Positions 36,565-46,900 of a stretch of DNA of 64,000 bases are shown piece by piece; positions within the stretch are counted from its first letter, which is position 1, and the number at the start of each line of letters is the position of its first letter. This stretch comes from Enoplolaimus lenunculus. Its lineage: Eukaryota; Nematoda; Enoplea; Enoplida; Thoracostomopsidae. Under the pieces are notes generated by a model, which did not search any database, was not told where the DNA came from, and saw only the letters and a program-made list of their open reading frames with translations. Location: the NCBI GenBank assembly GCA_030248215.1, contig JASANG010003796.1, forward strand, positions 1 through 64,000. The letters are read 5' to 3'. Made by a program: the position numbers and the translations under genes.

Positions 36565-39500
36565 GCGCATGTTTAATGGTTTCCGCTTCGTGTTATTTTT
36601 GTCACCGGAAACGGCGGCAAGAAATTGAGCGCAGAGTGCGACAAGCGGAATTAACCGTTGTGCAACAACTCAGAGCCTCATCTGGTGATGTAACGGACAA
36701 AACGTTGGAAATCAACTTAGCGAACGATGTGGCCAATTTTGAAAAGTCACAGCAAGACCGCAATAACGAAGGATTGAATTCAACTTGTTCGAGTCGAGTA
36801 AGACGGTTCAGTTGAAGTTAGATTGCTGATAGCAGCGGTGTAGGTTGGATTTCATTTCGAGAGAGTATAGCTGCGATCAGAAATAGACTTTTAGGGTTGC
36901 GCTATACTTTTGTTGACGTCCGGCGCCGTCCGTCACCATGTGTCACCCGTACGGCGCCGTCCGTTACCGTGCGGTAGCGTAAGCAAATAACTCAAGTACG
37001 ATAACGTATGGTACAAACGATGATGGACGGCGCTGGAGGGGTGACGGACGGCGCCGTACGGATGGTGCACGGTAACGGACGGTGACGGACTGCGTTGTAC
37101 GCGTGACGCATGGTGACGGACGTGCCGGACAGCGCCGGACGTCCATTACAGCTCGACCCTTAAACGTAGCGCAAGCGTTTGAGATTTTTGCGACTATTAA
37201 TATAATGAAATGTTTTTGATTAAATGGGTTTATGATTAAACTCTCTTTACGGTCCAGCAAAGAGTTAAACTAATCATCTTTAATTGACAGCGGATCCTTG
37301 ATTTTGTTTCGAGAGACTTTGCGAGAGAGAGAGAGAGCGAAAAAATGGTTTCAACCCGACTCTTACAATCGCAAAACTGCGCATTCTGTTCCACAACGTT
37401 GAATTTCGCAGATGGAATACCTACGCATTCGCAACGGAAAATATTCCAAATTGTCAAAATTGATTTATTTTTGTTTACAGCGCACCGATACGTTGAGCAG
37501 AGCGAGTCAAACGTCTTGTCAACCACTGCTTGGTCTTTCCGGATCCAACGTTGAGTCGTACCCGCTGAATAGCGATTTAGATCGGGTCGAATGTCGCCGC
37601 TGGTACCGTAACCCAAGAGCAAATACGGCCGTTTCAAACAGCCATTCGAGTGACGATGAAGAAAGTACTGAACCTTACGGCGTTCAACGATACGTTAAAC
37701 CGGCTTTCTATGATTCAAGACGTAGTGGAGAACAAACGGCACTGTTAAAGGTTGATAATTTGGGCCAATGTAAAGAACATGGGCGGAACAGTATTATAAC
37801 CATATTCCTATTCCTAAAGCCTAAGCGTAAGCGTAAGAATGAGCATATTTCTAAGTCTAAGACAAGCAAAAAAATTTGTCTAAAGCTTAAGCTTACGCAG
37901 TCCCGCAGAAAAACGTTGCGCCCGCGATCTTCACATGGGCCATAAGATGTCTTGTGCTTTTTGGCAAGGACGCAGCCAAGGCGCAACCAGAGGTGAAAAA
38001 TACCACAGTCGTAGGTATTGCCGGAGGTAAAAAAATTGGCGGAGCCAGGGCCGGAGGTCAGGAAAATTTGCCGGAGTGCAACAGAAGCAAAGCCGGAGGT
38101 GAAGTCGGACGTGAAATCAGGAGTTGAAGCGTAATTACGTAGTTAAAATAGTGTGTTTAATTTGCTAATTTTAACAAATATCTGTGAAATATCCAAAATT
38201 TCGGCTTTGCAGTTATTTCATGAAAAACCCCGATAGTGAACTCTTCAAAGTAGTTCAACTGTCAAAGACCAACACACCCTGCGCAAGCGAAATAGCCGAA
38301 AACTCCGGCAAAAATTCTACCGAAGCCGGAAACTGACCACTGGTTGCCCCTTGGACGTAGCAGGTGATCAAGAATTGAAGGCGGTCATCCCGCAAAATTT
38401 TTTCTCGGGGCCAAAATTAAAAATGTTACGAACGTAAAAATATGAGCGAACTAACGCTTCCACAACCTCCCGTACTGCTGTTTGATTGGTTTTGCTTTTG
38501 TATTTATATTTTAGATTAAAAAGTAACGGGTGCACGAGTATGTTTTACTTCAGAGAGGGGTTAAGCATTATTGGCTAGGTTTCTGAAATCTTACTTAAGT
38601 TTTTACTTAAGTTATACTTAAGTGATTACTTAAATCGCCGGCTCAAGCAAATACTTAAATTTTAGAGTAACACCAAATAAGTGCCAAATGTCAGCCATTG
38701 TAATAACAAAAAAGTATTAGTTTTACTTTATATTAATGAGACAGCATGAGTCTACAACTTTAATTAGACCATTGTTAGTATGCATGAACGGTTAATTTGT
38801 AATATATGAAATTTAATCAGCGACTTGAGTGTTTACTTAACTTAAGTACGTTTTTAAAACCGACAAAATGGTTAAGTAATTACTTAGTACGTACTTAAAT
38901 ACTAAAGTCGTACTTAAGTAGGATTGGCAAGCAAGCCATTTTGTTACACATTGACAATTCTTCTTTGTTGACTTTGAAATACTTGTGAGGCCCTTGTATA
39001 GATCAAGTGCGGACTGTTTTTCTTCCGAACTGCAATAGAGTAATCCTAAGCTTTACACTAGGTTTTTGCTTAGGCTAAAGTATAGGCTTAAGCTTAGGCT
39101 AAAGTATAGGCTTATGCTTTGGCTTAAGCTTAGACTAAGACAGCGTTAATCAGTAGCAAATGCTCGCCTAAACTCTAGTCGTATGAAGTTCATGGCGATT
39201 CTTGGCGGAGCCGTAGTCAGAAGATGGCCCGGGGGTACGTGCCTCACTGAAAGAATTGATTTTCCTGAAAAATTTTCAACTTGATTGTAATTAATCGAAA
39301 ACCCTTATATTTCGTTCTTGACAAATGTTAAGCATCCCTAGCACGACCAGCTCGCCGTGCTACTAGCACGGTGAGCTGGTTCCGGGTCTGGGTCCTGGCT
39401 TAATTAGTCTGTGTTCATGTTTTCTCCCTGAAACTAAGGGTTGCGCTATACTTTACCGGATCCGAATGCCGGCGTGCGGTAATTTTAAATAAAAAGGTTT

Positions 39501-42354
39501 ACAGCGGCGCGCGGCGAGTATAGCGTAACCCTAAGTGTGCGCTAGTCCTATAAAAACGTATGGACACAGTACCGTTCTGCAACCTGGAATGCTTAGGCAG
39601 TAGTTGGTGCATAAAAATTTCCCCAAATAGCAACGAAAATTTTCATAATGTAGCATTCTTAATGCAGTTGGAAACGTTTTCGTTTACGGGGGGAAGCGAA
39701 GTTTTTTAATTGAGCGGTACCCCCTCCTTGCTCCTTAATAGTTGCATGCCTCAACGGCACAATGTTTTATTTTCAGAAACACATTTCAAGCGTTCGACAC
39801 CGAACCGAACTCACCATTAACCACGACAAATCTACCGACGATGGAATTGCATGGTCCTCTGCCCAGAAAAATCGTTTCCTAAACGCCAGTTGTACCGATT
39901 TGCCCACCGGTGACACAAAGCCTGAAACAGCTCGTGACCGGTTGATGAAAATGACCATTGGTCACTCACAAGCTTTGAATCATACCAAATCAGGTAACTC
40001 TCCGCTTCAGCTCTCGAATCCTGATCTGTTACCCTGTCCACCGGTTTATCCCAACCAAACAAGTGACCAGAAACCGACGTCCGATATTTCGTTTGAACAT
40101 CACGATAGGAGGGTACTCTTGCAGACAAGCATTGGCAGCCCTTCTGGCTCTCCGAATCCTGCCAAAAAATACCTTCAACGTCCGATTTTGGCCGCAAAAT
40201 TGTTCCAGAGCAGCGAGTATTTCGGTCAATGCGATTCCATCGTTCAAAAATCTGCAATGCAACAACAACAACAACATCAGCAACAACAACCACAACAACA
40301 ACAACAACAACAACAACATCAGCAACAACAACCACAACAACAACAACAACCACAACTGCAAAAAATGGAAAAGTCGCAACAACAAAACAAAAACAATCAT
40401 TTTAGCCCATTTCAACAAGTTCAACAGCAACAAACGCAACACAAAGTATAAAATTGCCTGTAGACCAGGGTGTAACCGGATATCCGCCGAGGGAAATATT
40501 TTCGGTGGCGAATGATTCAGGGTCTTCCACGTTATACTGCTTAAGCTACTGTACTTTTAAGCTACTGTATGACTTATCAGTCTGTAGCAGAATATATTTC
40601 CAAAATATTCATTGCATTCTAGTTACAAGAGTATTTACAGGAAGGTATTTTAATATCGTTTAATTCGACGCTGTCACAAATTTTGTTGGTCAGAGTCACC
40701 GGGGCGGGGGGAAGAGTTTCATGGGTCAAATCCAACCCCCACCTTTGGAAGTTTTGCTATATTGGTTTCCAAACACAGTTTTAGTTTGCAACACAACAAC
40801 CGTTCCGATGTCGAATGTTTGGTCAATGTTACTTTTAGGGGCGTAACAGTAGACTAAGCGTGTTTCTAAGCATAAGCTTAAGCCTAAGCGTTGCAAACGT
40901 GCTTTCCTGAGCCTAAACCTAAGCCTATGCAAAAAATATAATCTAGAATTTAAACCTACTTATTTATAGACCCACCAGAAACCTGGACGCCCCTTAAAGT
41001 AACACGGGCCGAATTTTCTATAGGTGACCCTTTGTACTTTCAAAAATCTGACTGCGCCCAAGTGCAGAGTAAGAGCATTCTTAAAAGCTTTAGAGCATGG
41101 ACTGAGGTGAACAAACCCAAAACGAGGTTATTGAACAATTTTAACACACTAAAAATGACAACGACCTTGTTTTTACCGGTACAATCACTATTTTCTCTCT
41201 TCGCCCCATTAAATCACCAAAACCTGTATCGTAGGTAAGCTACAACCCATAATCCGAATAGTCTGCGTAGGCGCGGACATGGATCTTATCGATTATAATG
41301 GTGCAAAAATACACATCACCAGACATGGATCTTATCGATTATAATGGTGCAAAAATACACATCACCAGCGCAAACACCATACGAGATTGCAGTAAAAATT
41401 TTTTACTAAAATTTGCCGCGCGCCGACAAATTCATTTGGTCAATATTTTTGTAAGCAGTTTTAACGGCGTGCGGCGACGAACGGCGTCCTTTGGCATAGC
41501 AAACGAATAGCGCCACCATAACAATATTAAAAACGACAAATTCAGCTCTTTTTTTTACACATAAGTTGTTAATTCACCGATTATCAGTACTAAACTACCG
41601 CTGGTAGCTAAGGAATCGCAATTGGCTAAGTGTTTTTCTTGCAAGCGGAGAAACGCGTAAACGAATCGGTATCGGAGCAAAACGCTTATATCTCAAGCTA
41701 ACATGTGAAAGTAAACGCTTTTAGCAATTGTCCAAACGCTATTTTAGCATCAATATATACATACGCTTTTTTGATCGTCAAAGGCGACCTATATTTTGAC
41801 ATGATTTACGGCCTATGTAAAGATCAGGGGCGGAACGTTTTTCTGTGGACTAGAATAGATTAAGCTTAGGATTTAGGCTATTTTTTGCTTGGCTCAGGCT
41901 TAGGCTAAGGCTTAGGAATATGCGCATTCTTATGCTTAGGCGTAGGCTTAGGTTTAGACTTAGGAATACGCTTATAATACTGTTCCGCCCCTGTTCTTTA
42001 CATTGGCCGTGACTCCTAAGTATAGTTTTACATCCGGTTTCACCCTGGCAGGAGCCAACACCACCCCGTCAACGGCAACAACATCCGGTCGGAAAATCGC
42101 GTCGTGCAAGACAGTCGCCAACAAAGTCGAGCACAACAAGTTTAATCGACGATTCTCTCAGTGGAGCAACAGCAACAACTTGTTCAACGATGAGCCTTGT
42201 TTCTACTCCCACTCCGCCAGCCCCACCCAGATTGAAACGAATTGAATCGCCAATTTTACCCCTGAGACAGCTTTATCAGCGAATGGGTGGCAGTGGAACG
42301 TGGACTCGATGTAGTACCCCGCCTGTACAGGCTGACCAGGTTAATATGTGCTGA
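36565..42354 (+). CDS. Unidentified protein, last four exons (490 residues), Gln/His-rich tract
   Basis: Exons 36565-36797, 37481-37750, 39777-40445 and 42052-42354. Acceptors are AACAG, TTACAG, TTTCAG and TGGCAG; donors GTAAGA, GTTGAT and GTATAA. All three introns are phase 0 and the frame is open to a TGA. The first exon starts mid-codon, so upstream exons exist and were not found. It opens with a short hydrophobic run followed by CYFCHRKRRQEIERR, which could be the end of a membrane segment entering a basic cytosolic region. The middle is Ser/Asp/Asn-rich with ESTEPYGVQRYVKP; exon 3 has a run of Gln with His and Pro (about residues 329-365 of this part). The C-terminus is basic and Pro-rich and ends QADQVNMC. 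The donor of exon 2 is weak. I cannot name the family. Confidence 0.6.
36894..37159. mobile_element. Harbinger-like MITE with TTA duplication, GC-rich core
   Basis: GGGTTGCGCTATAC at the left, inverse GCTCGACCC at the right, TTA on both sides. The core repeats GACGGCGCCGTACGG-type words on both strands and is far more GC-rich than its surroundings. It sits in the first visible intron of the plus-strand gene. A 3-bp TWA duplication is typical of PIF/Harbinger; the class is inferred. Confidence 0.7.
37763..37941 (-). mobile_element. Family A MITE 12 nt after a splice donor
   Basis: GGCCAATGTAAAGAACATGG at the left, GCGATCTTCACATGGGCC at the right. Flanks ATAATTTG and ATAAGATG share 6 of 8 bases. 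The preceding exon ends at 37750. Confidence 0.85.
37979..38352. mobile_element. Family D-like CCGG-rich element
   Basis: AGGCGCAACCAGAGGTGAAA at the left and GACCACTGGTTGCCCCTTGG at the right look like decayed inverted termini around a core of GCCGGAG repeats. Confidence 0.5.
38571..38936. mobile_element. ACTTAAGT-rich element with inverted termini
   Basis: TTGGCTAGGTTTCTGAAATC at the left and TACTTAAGTAGGATTGGCAA at the right; ACTTAAG/CTTAAGT words recur throughout. A second copy at 52359-52740 shows the inverted ends more clearly (TTTCAGAAACCTAGCTA). Confidence 0.65.
38989..39150 (+). mobile_element. Family A MITE, right end decayed
   Basis: GGCCCTTGTATAGATCAAGT, GCGGACTGTTTTTCTTCCGA and TTAGGCTAAAG repeats match family A. 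39200-39310 is a copy of the dispersed repeat seen at 23586. Confidence 0.6.
39438..39531. mobile_element. Short Harbinger-like MITE with TAA duplication
   Basis: GGGTTGCGCTATACT at the left and its inverse AGTATAGCGTAACCC at the right, only 94 bp apart, with TAA on both sides. It shares termini with the element at 36894. Partial relatives lie near 56565-56700 and 60590. Confidence 0.8.
40258..40365 (+). repeat. CAA/CAG trinucleotide tract inside a coding exon
   Basis: Perfect and near-perfect CAA runs, broken by CAT and CCA, encode Gln with His and Pro in exon 3 of the plus-strand gene. A 33-bp block containing CATCAGCAACAACAACCACA is repeated within it. Confidence 0.9.
40823..41010 (-). 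mobile_element. Family B MITE
   Basis: GGTCAATGTTACTTTTAGGG at the left, CGCCCCTTAAAGTAACACGG and GCC at the right. Flanks GAATGTTT and GAATTTTC share 6 of 8 bases, so family B also makes 8-bp duplications. Confidence 0.75.
41278..41369. repeat. 46-bp tandem duplication
   Basis: Two head-to-tail copies of a 46-bp unit starting CATGGATCTTATCGATTATA. Confidence 0.85.
41810..42008 (+). mobile_element. Family A MITE close to a splice acceptor
   Basis: GGCCTATGTAAAGATCAGGG at the left, CCCTGTTCTTTACATTGGCC at the right, TTAGGC runs inside. The next coding exon starts at 42052. Confidence 0.85.
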
Positions 42355-42671
42355 TGCAGAACTGTCGGATGGCCGATCTGCTATAATATGCAGTACGAGA
42401 GGATAGTGGCGTACCGAGAAATTTACATAGTTTCACTATTAAATCACTTTGTAAGAGTATCAAAATGTTTCTGTATTCATGAATTGCTTCGTCTATTGTA
42501 TATGATATATTGCAAATGTATGAATAACGTTTTGTATGTTATAAAGAATATTAAAACTAAATTTTCGCTATAAATTTTCAAGCTTAACCCGGCATTCTCA
42601 AACGTGCATGAAGCAGAAGCCAGTTGTGTTTAGAAACTTAGAGAAATTTTGCTTTATTTGTTGTATAATTT

Positions 42672-42884
42672 GGTCCGTGTATAGATCAGGGTCGGAACGT
42701 TTTTCTGTGGTACTACAATAGAGTAAGCTAATGCGTTAGACTATTTTTTCGCTTGGCTTAGGCTTAGTCTTAGACTTAGGTTTAGTAACAAACTCATTCT
42801 TACGCTTAGGCTTAGGTTTAGGCTTAGGCTTTGGCTTGGGAATGCGCGTATAATACTGTTCCGCCCCAGTTCTTTACATTGGCC
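42672..42884 (+). mobile_element. Family A MITE
   Basis: GGTCCGTGTATAGATCAGGG at the left, CCAGTTCTTTACATTGGCC at the right. Flanks TATAATTT and TATAATCG share 6 of 8 bases. Confidence 0.85.
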
Positions 42885-42892
42885 TATAATCG

Positions 42893-43080
42893 TAAGCGTA
42901 TTACCATCATCACTCAGCTATAGGAGTTTGACGGTCGAACCCGAATGTGGTATCATTTCTTGCGGAAAATTTTCACTGTAAATAAAATTAACTGCCAATA
43001 CAATGTGTGTTTGTTGTACTTTTACACAGTTTGCAATTTAGTTGCTCATAGTATACTCTATGTGGAAAAGGTTATATGCT
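42893..43080 (-). repeat. Decayed SINE (family 1)
   Basis: ATTACCATCATCACTCAGCT and the tail CATAGTATACTCTATGTGG match the SINE at 17145 and 44549, but the B box region is altered (GGTCGAACCCG). Confidence 0.55.
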
Positions 43081-43986
43081 AAGGCAGCATTCCGCTCTTT
43101 GGAACCTATTTCCGTTTGCGTTTGACTAAATGACCAACATATGATTTTTTGGTTTCAATTCCTGAAATTCATTCCTATATTTAAATGAGGGTTTAAAATT
43201 AAACAAAATTGGTGTTCTCCACGCTTAAAATTATGCTTGCTGCCAGGGTGTAACCGGATATTTGTTTCCGGTAAAAATTGGTGTCCGTTTTCGCTATAGA
43301 AATAACGGAAATTATGTTAGTATTTTTTACGCTCAGAATTAGTCAAAAATCGGATTTATATCTGGAAAATTTTCATTATAGAGATGCTGGCAATTTTTCA
43401 TTGCAACGCTTAAGTAGGCTTTAGGCTTAGTAATAAGCGTCAAGGCTTAGGCATAGACTTAGGTTTAGGAATACACTTAACCCACTGTTATGGGCCTAAA
43501 AGTAACATTGTCGGCTACGCCGTGAGCGGAATGACAAATTACCGCGTATTGGACACTGTATCCAGCCGAAAAATCTGTAAAGTCTAAAAGTTGCTTAGTA
43601 ATTTCGAATTCTAAAATTTGTTATAAATTATTTTTGGTTTTGAATACTTTAAGATGTCGGCCAAATGTTTCTCGGTCGGCACCTTACGAATATGCTTATA
43701 CTACTGTTACGCCCGTTTTCATTACATTGGTGTACATTTTTGAAAACCGCTAGAAACAAATGTTTTTGTACATTTATCCTTTATCAGATATATATAAATA
43801 AATAAATATATATTCATATATATGTATACATATATATATAATTTTAATTTCCAATCAGCTGTGAGCTCAACCTGCAATTCAGTTTTGAACAGCGATTTCA
43901 AAAATTTATATTCAACGTCGCCAAAGTGCAATATTTCAATGATTCTTGGCTAGAACTAAAATCACTCGTTTAAAGTTGTACTTACT
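43081..43986. other. Gene-free stretch with family D, B and A remnants
   Basis: 43243-43330 is a family D left end (CAGGGTGTAACCGGATATTT). 43400-43510 has TTAGGC repeats and a family B right end (CCTAAAAGTAACATTG). 43680-43732 is a family A right end. 43790-43840 is an ATATA microsatellite. No gene is supported. Confidence 0.5.
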
Positions 43987-46900
43987 ATGACCGACTCTGC
44001 ACTTTACAACAGTTTATTTCCGTTCGCTGTCGCTTCGTCCGCTCACAACTGGCTTCAGCGAAAATCCATCCAACTTCCGACCACCTGGTACCCTTTACTT
44101 TACCATGAGCCAACCAAACTGCAACCACCTTACGATAGCTATGTAATTTTTTATCAATTTCATCATCGATACATTTATATTTGGGCAGCGATCCCGGACG
44201 TCGGTCTGAAGCGAGTGATTTTCGCTTTACAGCACGAAATCGGACAAAGACGACCGCTTGCTCAAAGTTTCGCCGGAACCTTAGGGCATGTATGCCATTC
44301 GGACCGAATCTTTATAGCTCATCAGTATTTTGATACGTGTTCGAGCTGTATAGTGATAGTTGTTGACATTTGTCATCTATATTCACACAAATCTACAAGA
44401 TATCGAACGATGTGTGATTTAAGCGTATTTGGTGATCGTATATTTAGCCCTTATACGATTTTGTTGTTTTCAAGAATGCTGTATCATGCCGATACAGGCC
44501 GGCTGTTTGCTGCGTTTAATGCCGGTCAGTATTTGAAGGTAAAATTTTAACCCTTTCTCACATGAATATTTTCTGTTTCTCCTGAGACCTACTTTTATGC
44601 TAGGATTCGAACTCCAGTGACTGGAGTGGGAGGCGAATACCATCACAACTCAGCTATAGGTGCTTGACGCTCGAGCCCGAGGGGGCTCGCACGTCTTGTG
44701 GTGATTTAGTACTGTGTATATGTGTTGGAATTGTTAAACACGGTGCGATATATACTATTTGATGTATATAAACTGCGCTGAGTTGCCTACAGGCAACTCA
44801 ATGTGAGAAGGGGTTAAACTAAATTTGTGGTTCAAATTTTGAAAATCTACAAATAAAAGAGGGTTAGGCTAAGGCTGATGCTTATAGGCATAGTGACAGG
44901 ACCGTATGATGAACATGTGCCCATTGTTGTACTGAAACAGTATAACTCTTTGGCAATCAAAATGCCAAGCATTATAATGCAACTTCCACAATATCATGCG
45001 TATACCAGGTGACTTTTGAGGGGGTAGTGTGATTAACACTGTAGCCAGAAAAAGTTCAGTGTGTTGCATACTGAAGCCAAAAAGCTTCGATACTACTGAA
45101 CACTCTGAAGTACAAAAACGTGGAGAGTGAGCAATAAAGCATTATTAAGGTCGGAATGCCCAATATATATTCAGTTTTGCCTTCAGTGTGCATAAACACT
45201 GAAGCTCTTTTTCGCTGCAATGCTTGATTCAGTGTCCTGAGTACTGAAGCCAAAAACCTTCAGTGTGCCACACGCTAAAACCAAAACACTTCTATGCACT
45301 GTATACTGAAGCCAAAATAAGCTTATTATATTTTCAAAGTCACCTGGTGTACGCATGATATTGCGATAGTTGCATAAAGCAGCGATATTTGTTTTAATTG
45401 TGATTTTCGAAGCAGAAGTGACAATTAATTTTAATTTATTTTACGCAACTTTAAGCAAGATTTCATATTTCTGTAGATTGATTCGCAATTGTTAATAGAT
45501 AGTATTGTTTTAAAAATTAGGGTAACTATACTAAATCGTAGCTGCCAAAAGCACTTGATGTTTTTCGTGGAATCTGACTTCGAAACTGAACACGAGGTCG
45601 GTGCATTAGTCCGTTTTTTCTCTGAAAGTACTGTAGTGGCCCATCCGGTTTACAGATTCTTATTAGGGATACGGACTCCTATTGATTGGGACTCAAAATG
45701 GGGTCTTCTTCTTATTATTCCCTGTTATTCGGCTCACTACAGCGCTCGGTTAATTAAAAAATGTCTGTTTGGCACTGCAGAGACAACATCAACATTGCCA
45801 TTGACACGGAGAGTGTTACTGCCTAAGGAATACATAATAGGTCCCCTGCAGGGCTGAATGGATACACTGCAAAAAAATGGTGAGTCAAATTGACTCCCTC
45901 CGAAATAGGATCTACGGGACTACACAACCTGAGTCAAATTCGACTCCGCCAGAGTCAAATGCAACTCACTAAGTCGCACGTTTGACTCTGGTGGAGTCGA
46001 ATTTGACTCAGTTTGTGTAGTCCCGTAGAGCCTATTTCGAAGAGAGTCAATTTGACTCAGTATTTTTACAGTGTATGTATGTGTCTGTGAGTGATAGCTC
46101 CCGGCCTATGTATAGAACAGGGCCGTAACAGTAATATAAGCATATTTCGAAGCCAAAACTTAAGCCAAGGCCTTAGGCGGCAGAATCAGCTGATACCTAA
46201 GCCTGAGCCTAAGCCAAAAAAATTAATCTAACGCTTAAGCTTACTGTATTGCAGTCCCACAGAAAAACGTTACGTCATTGATCTTTACTGTATTGACCCG
46301 AATAAGAGGGGTGGTAATAAGAGGAGAGGGTCCCCATTTTGAGTCCGAATCAATAGGAGTCCGTATCCCCAATAAGAGTACGTAAGCGGATAGAGTCCCT
46401 AAACCCTAATTAGAGTCCATGTCAAGGACCAAGTAATTTGAGTTCGAAACTTCAAAGCGTACTTAAATTTTGAAAGTGCATTCCTAAGTATATCCTTGTA
46501 TTATCACTCAAGCTATTGACGCAAGACAAATTAATCTTTAATTTAAAGGATAATCGCAGTACCGGATATATATCAGTAACGAAGGGCGGCAGAGCGTGGG
46601 TTAAAAATAAATAACAGTCCGTAACTGAATAACAAAGGAGATACCCTCTGGAGAGGCCAAATAAATATCAGTCACCCCGTTTTATTCGGGTCATTACAGT
46701 ACTACATGAGTTAGCCAATCAAACCAAATGCTTAATTATTGACATTAATAATATTTTCAACGCCAGATATTCGAACTGCGTCCGTTTGATGCGGCCGACA
46801 TTCATGTGATTCCAATTTTGACCATTTCAAAATCGGAAGTTGCGTCACAAACCAAACATAGCACAGTTTGGTTCAAGTGTAACGCAATTTACGCAACAAC

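Larger units (their letters stand above)
40468..42048. mobile_element. Intron bracketed by two family D termini
   Basis: CAGGGTGTAACCGGATATCC starts 22 nt after exon 3 ends, and CATCCGGTTTCACCCTG ends 4 nt before exon 4 begins. Between them lie a family B copy (40823-41010), a 46-bp tandem duplication (41278-41369) and a family A copy (41810-42008). No 8-bp duplication flanks the pair, so they may be two separate remnants. Confidence 0.45.

Noticed and set aside
39762-40451. Minus-strand Val/Leu-rich open frames opposite the CAA tract
   Set aside because: They are antisense to the trinucleotide repeat of a phase-supported plus-strand exon.
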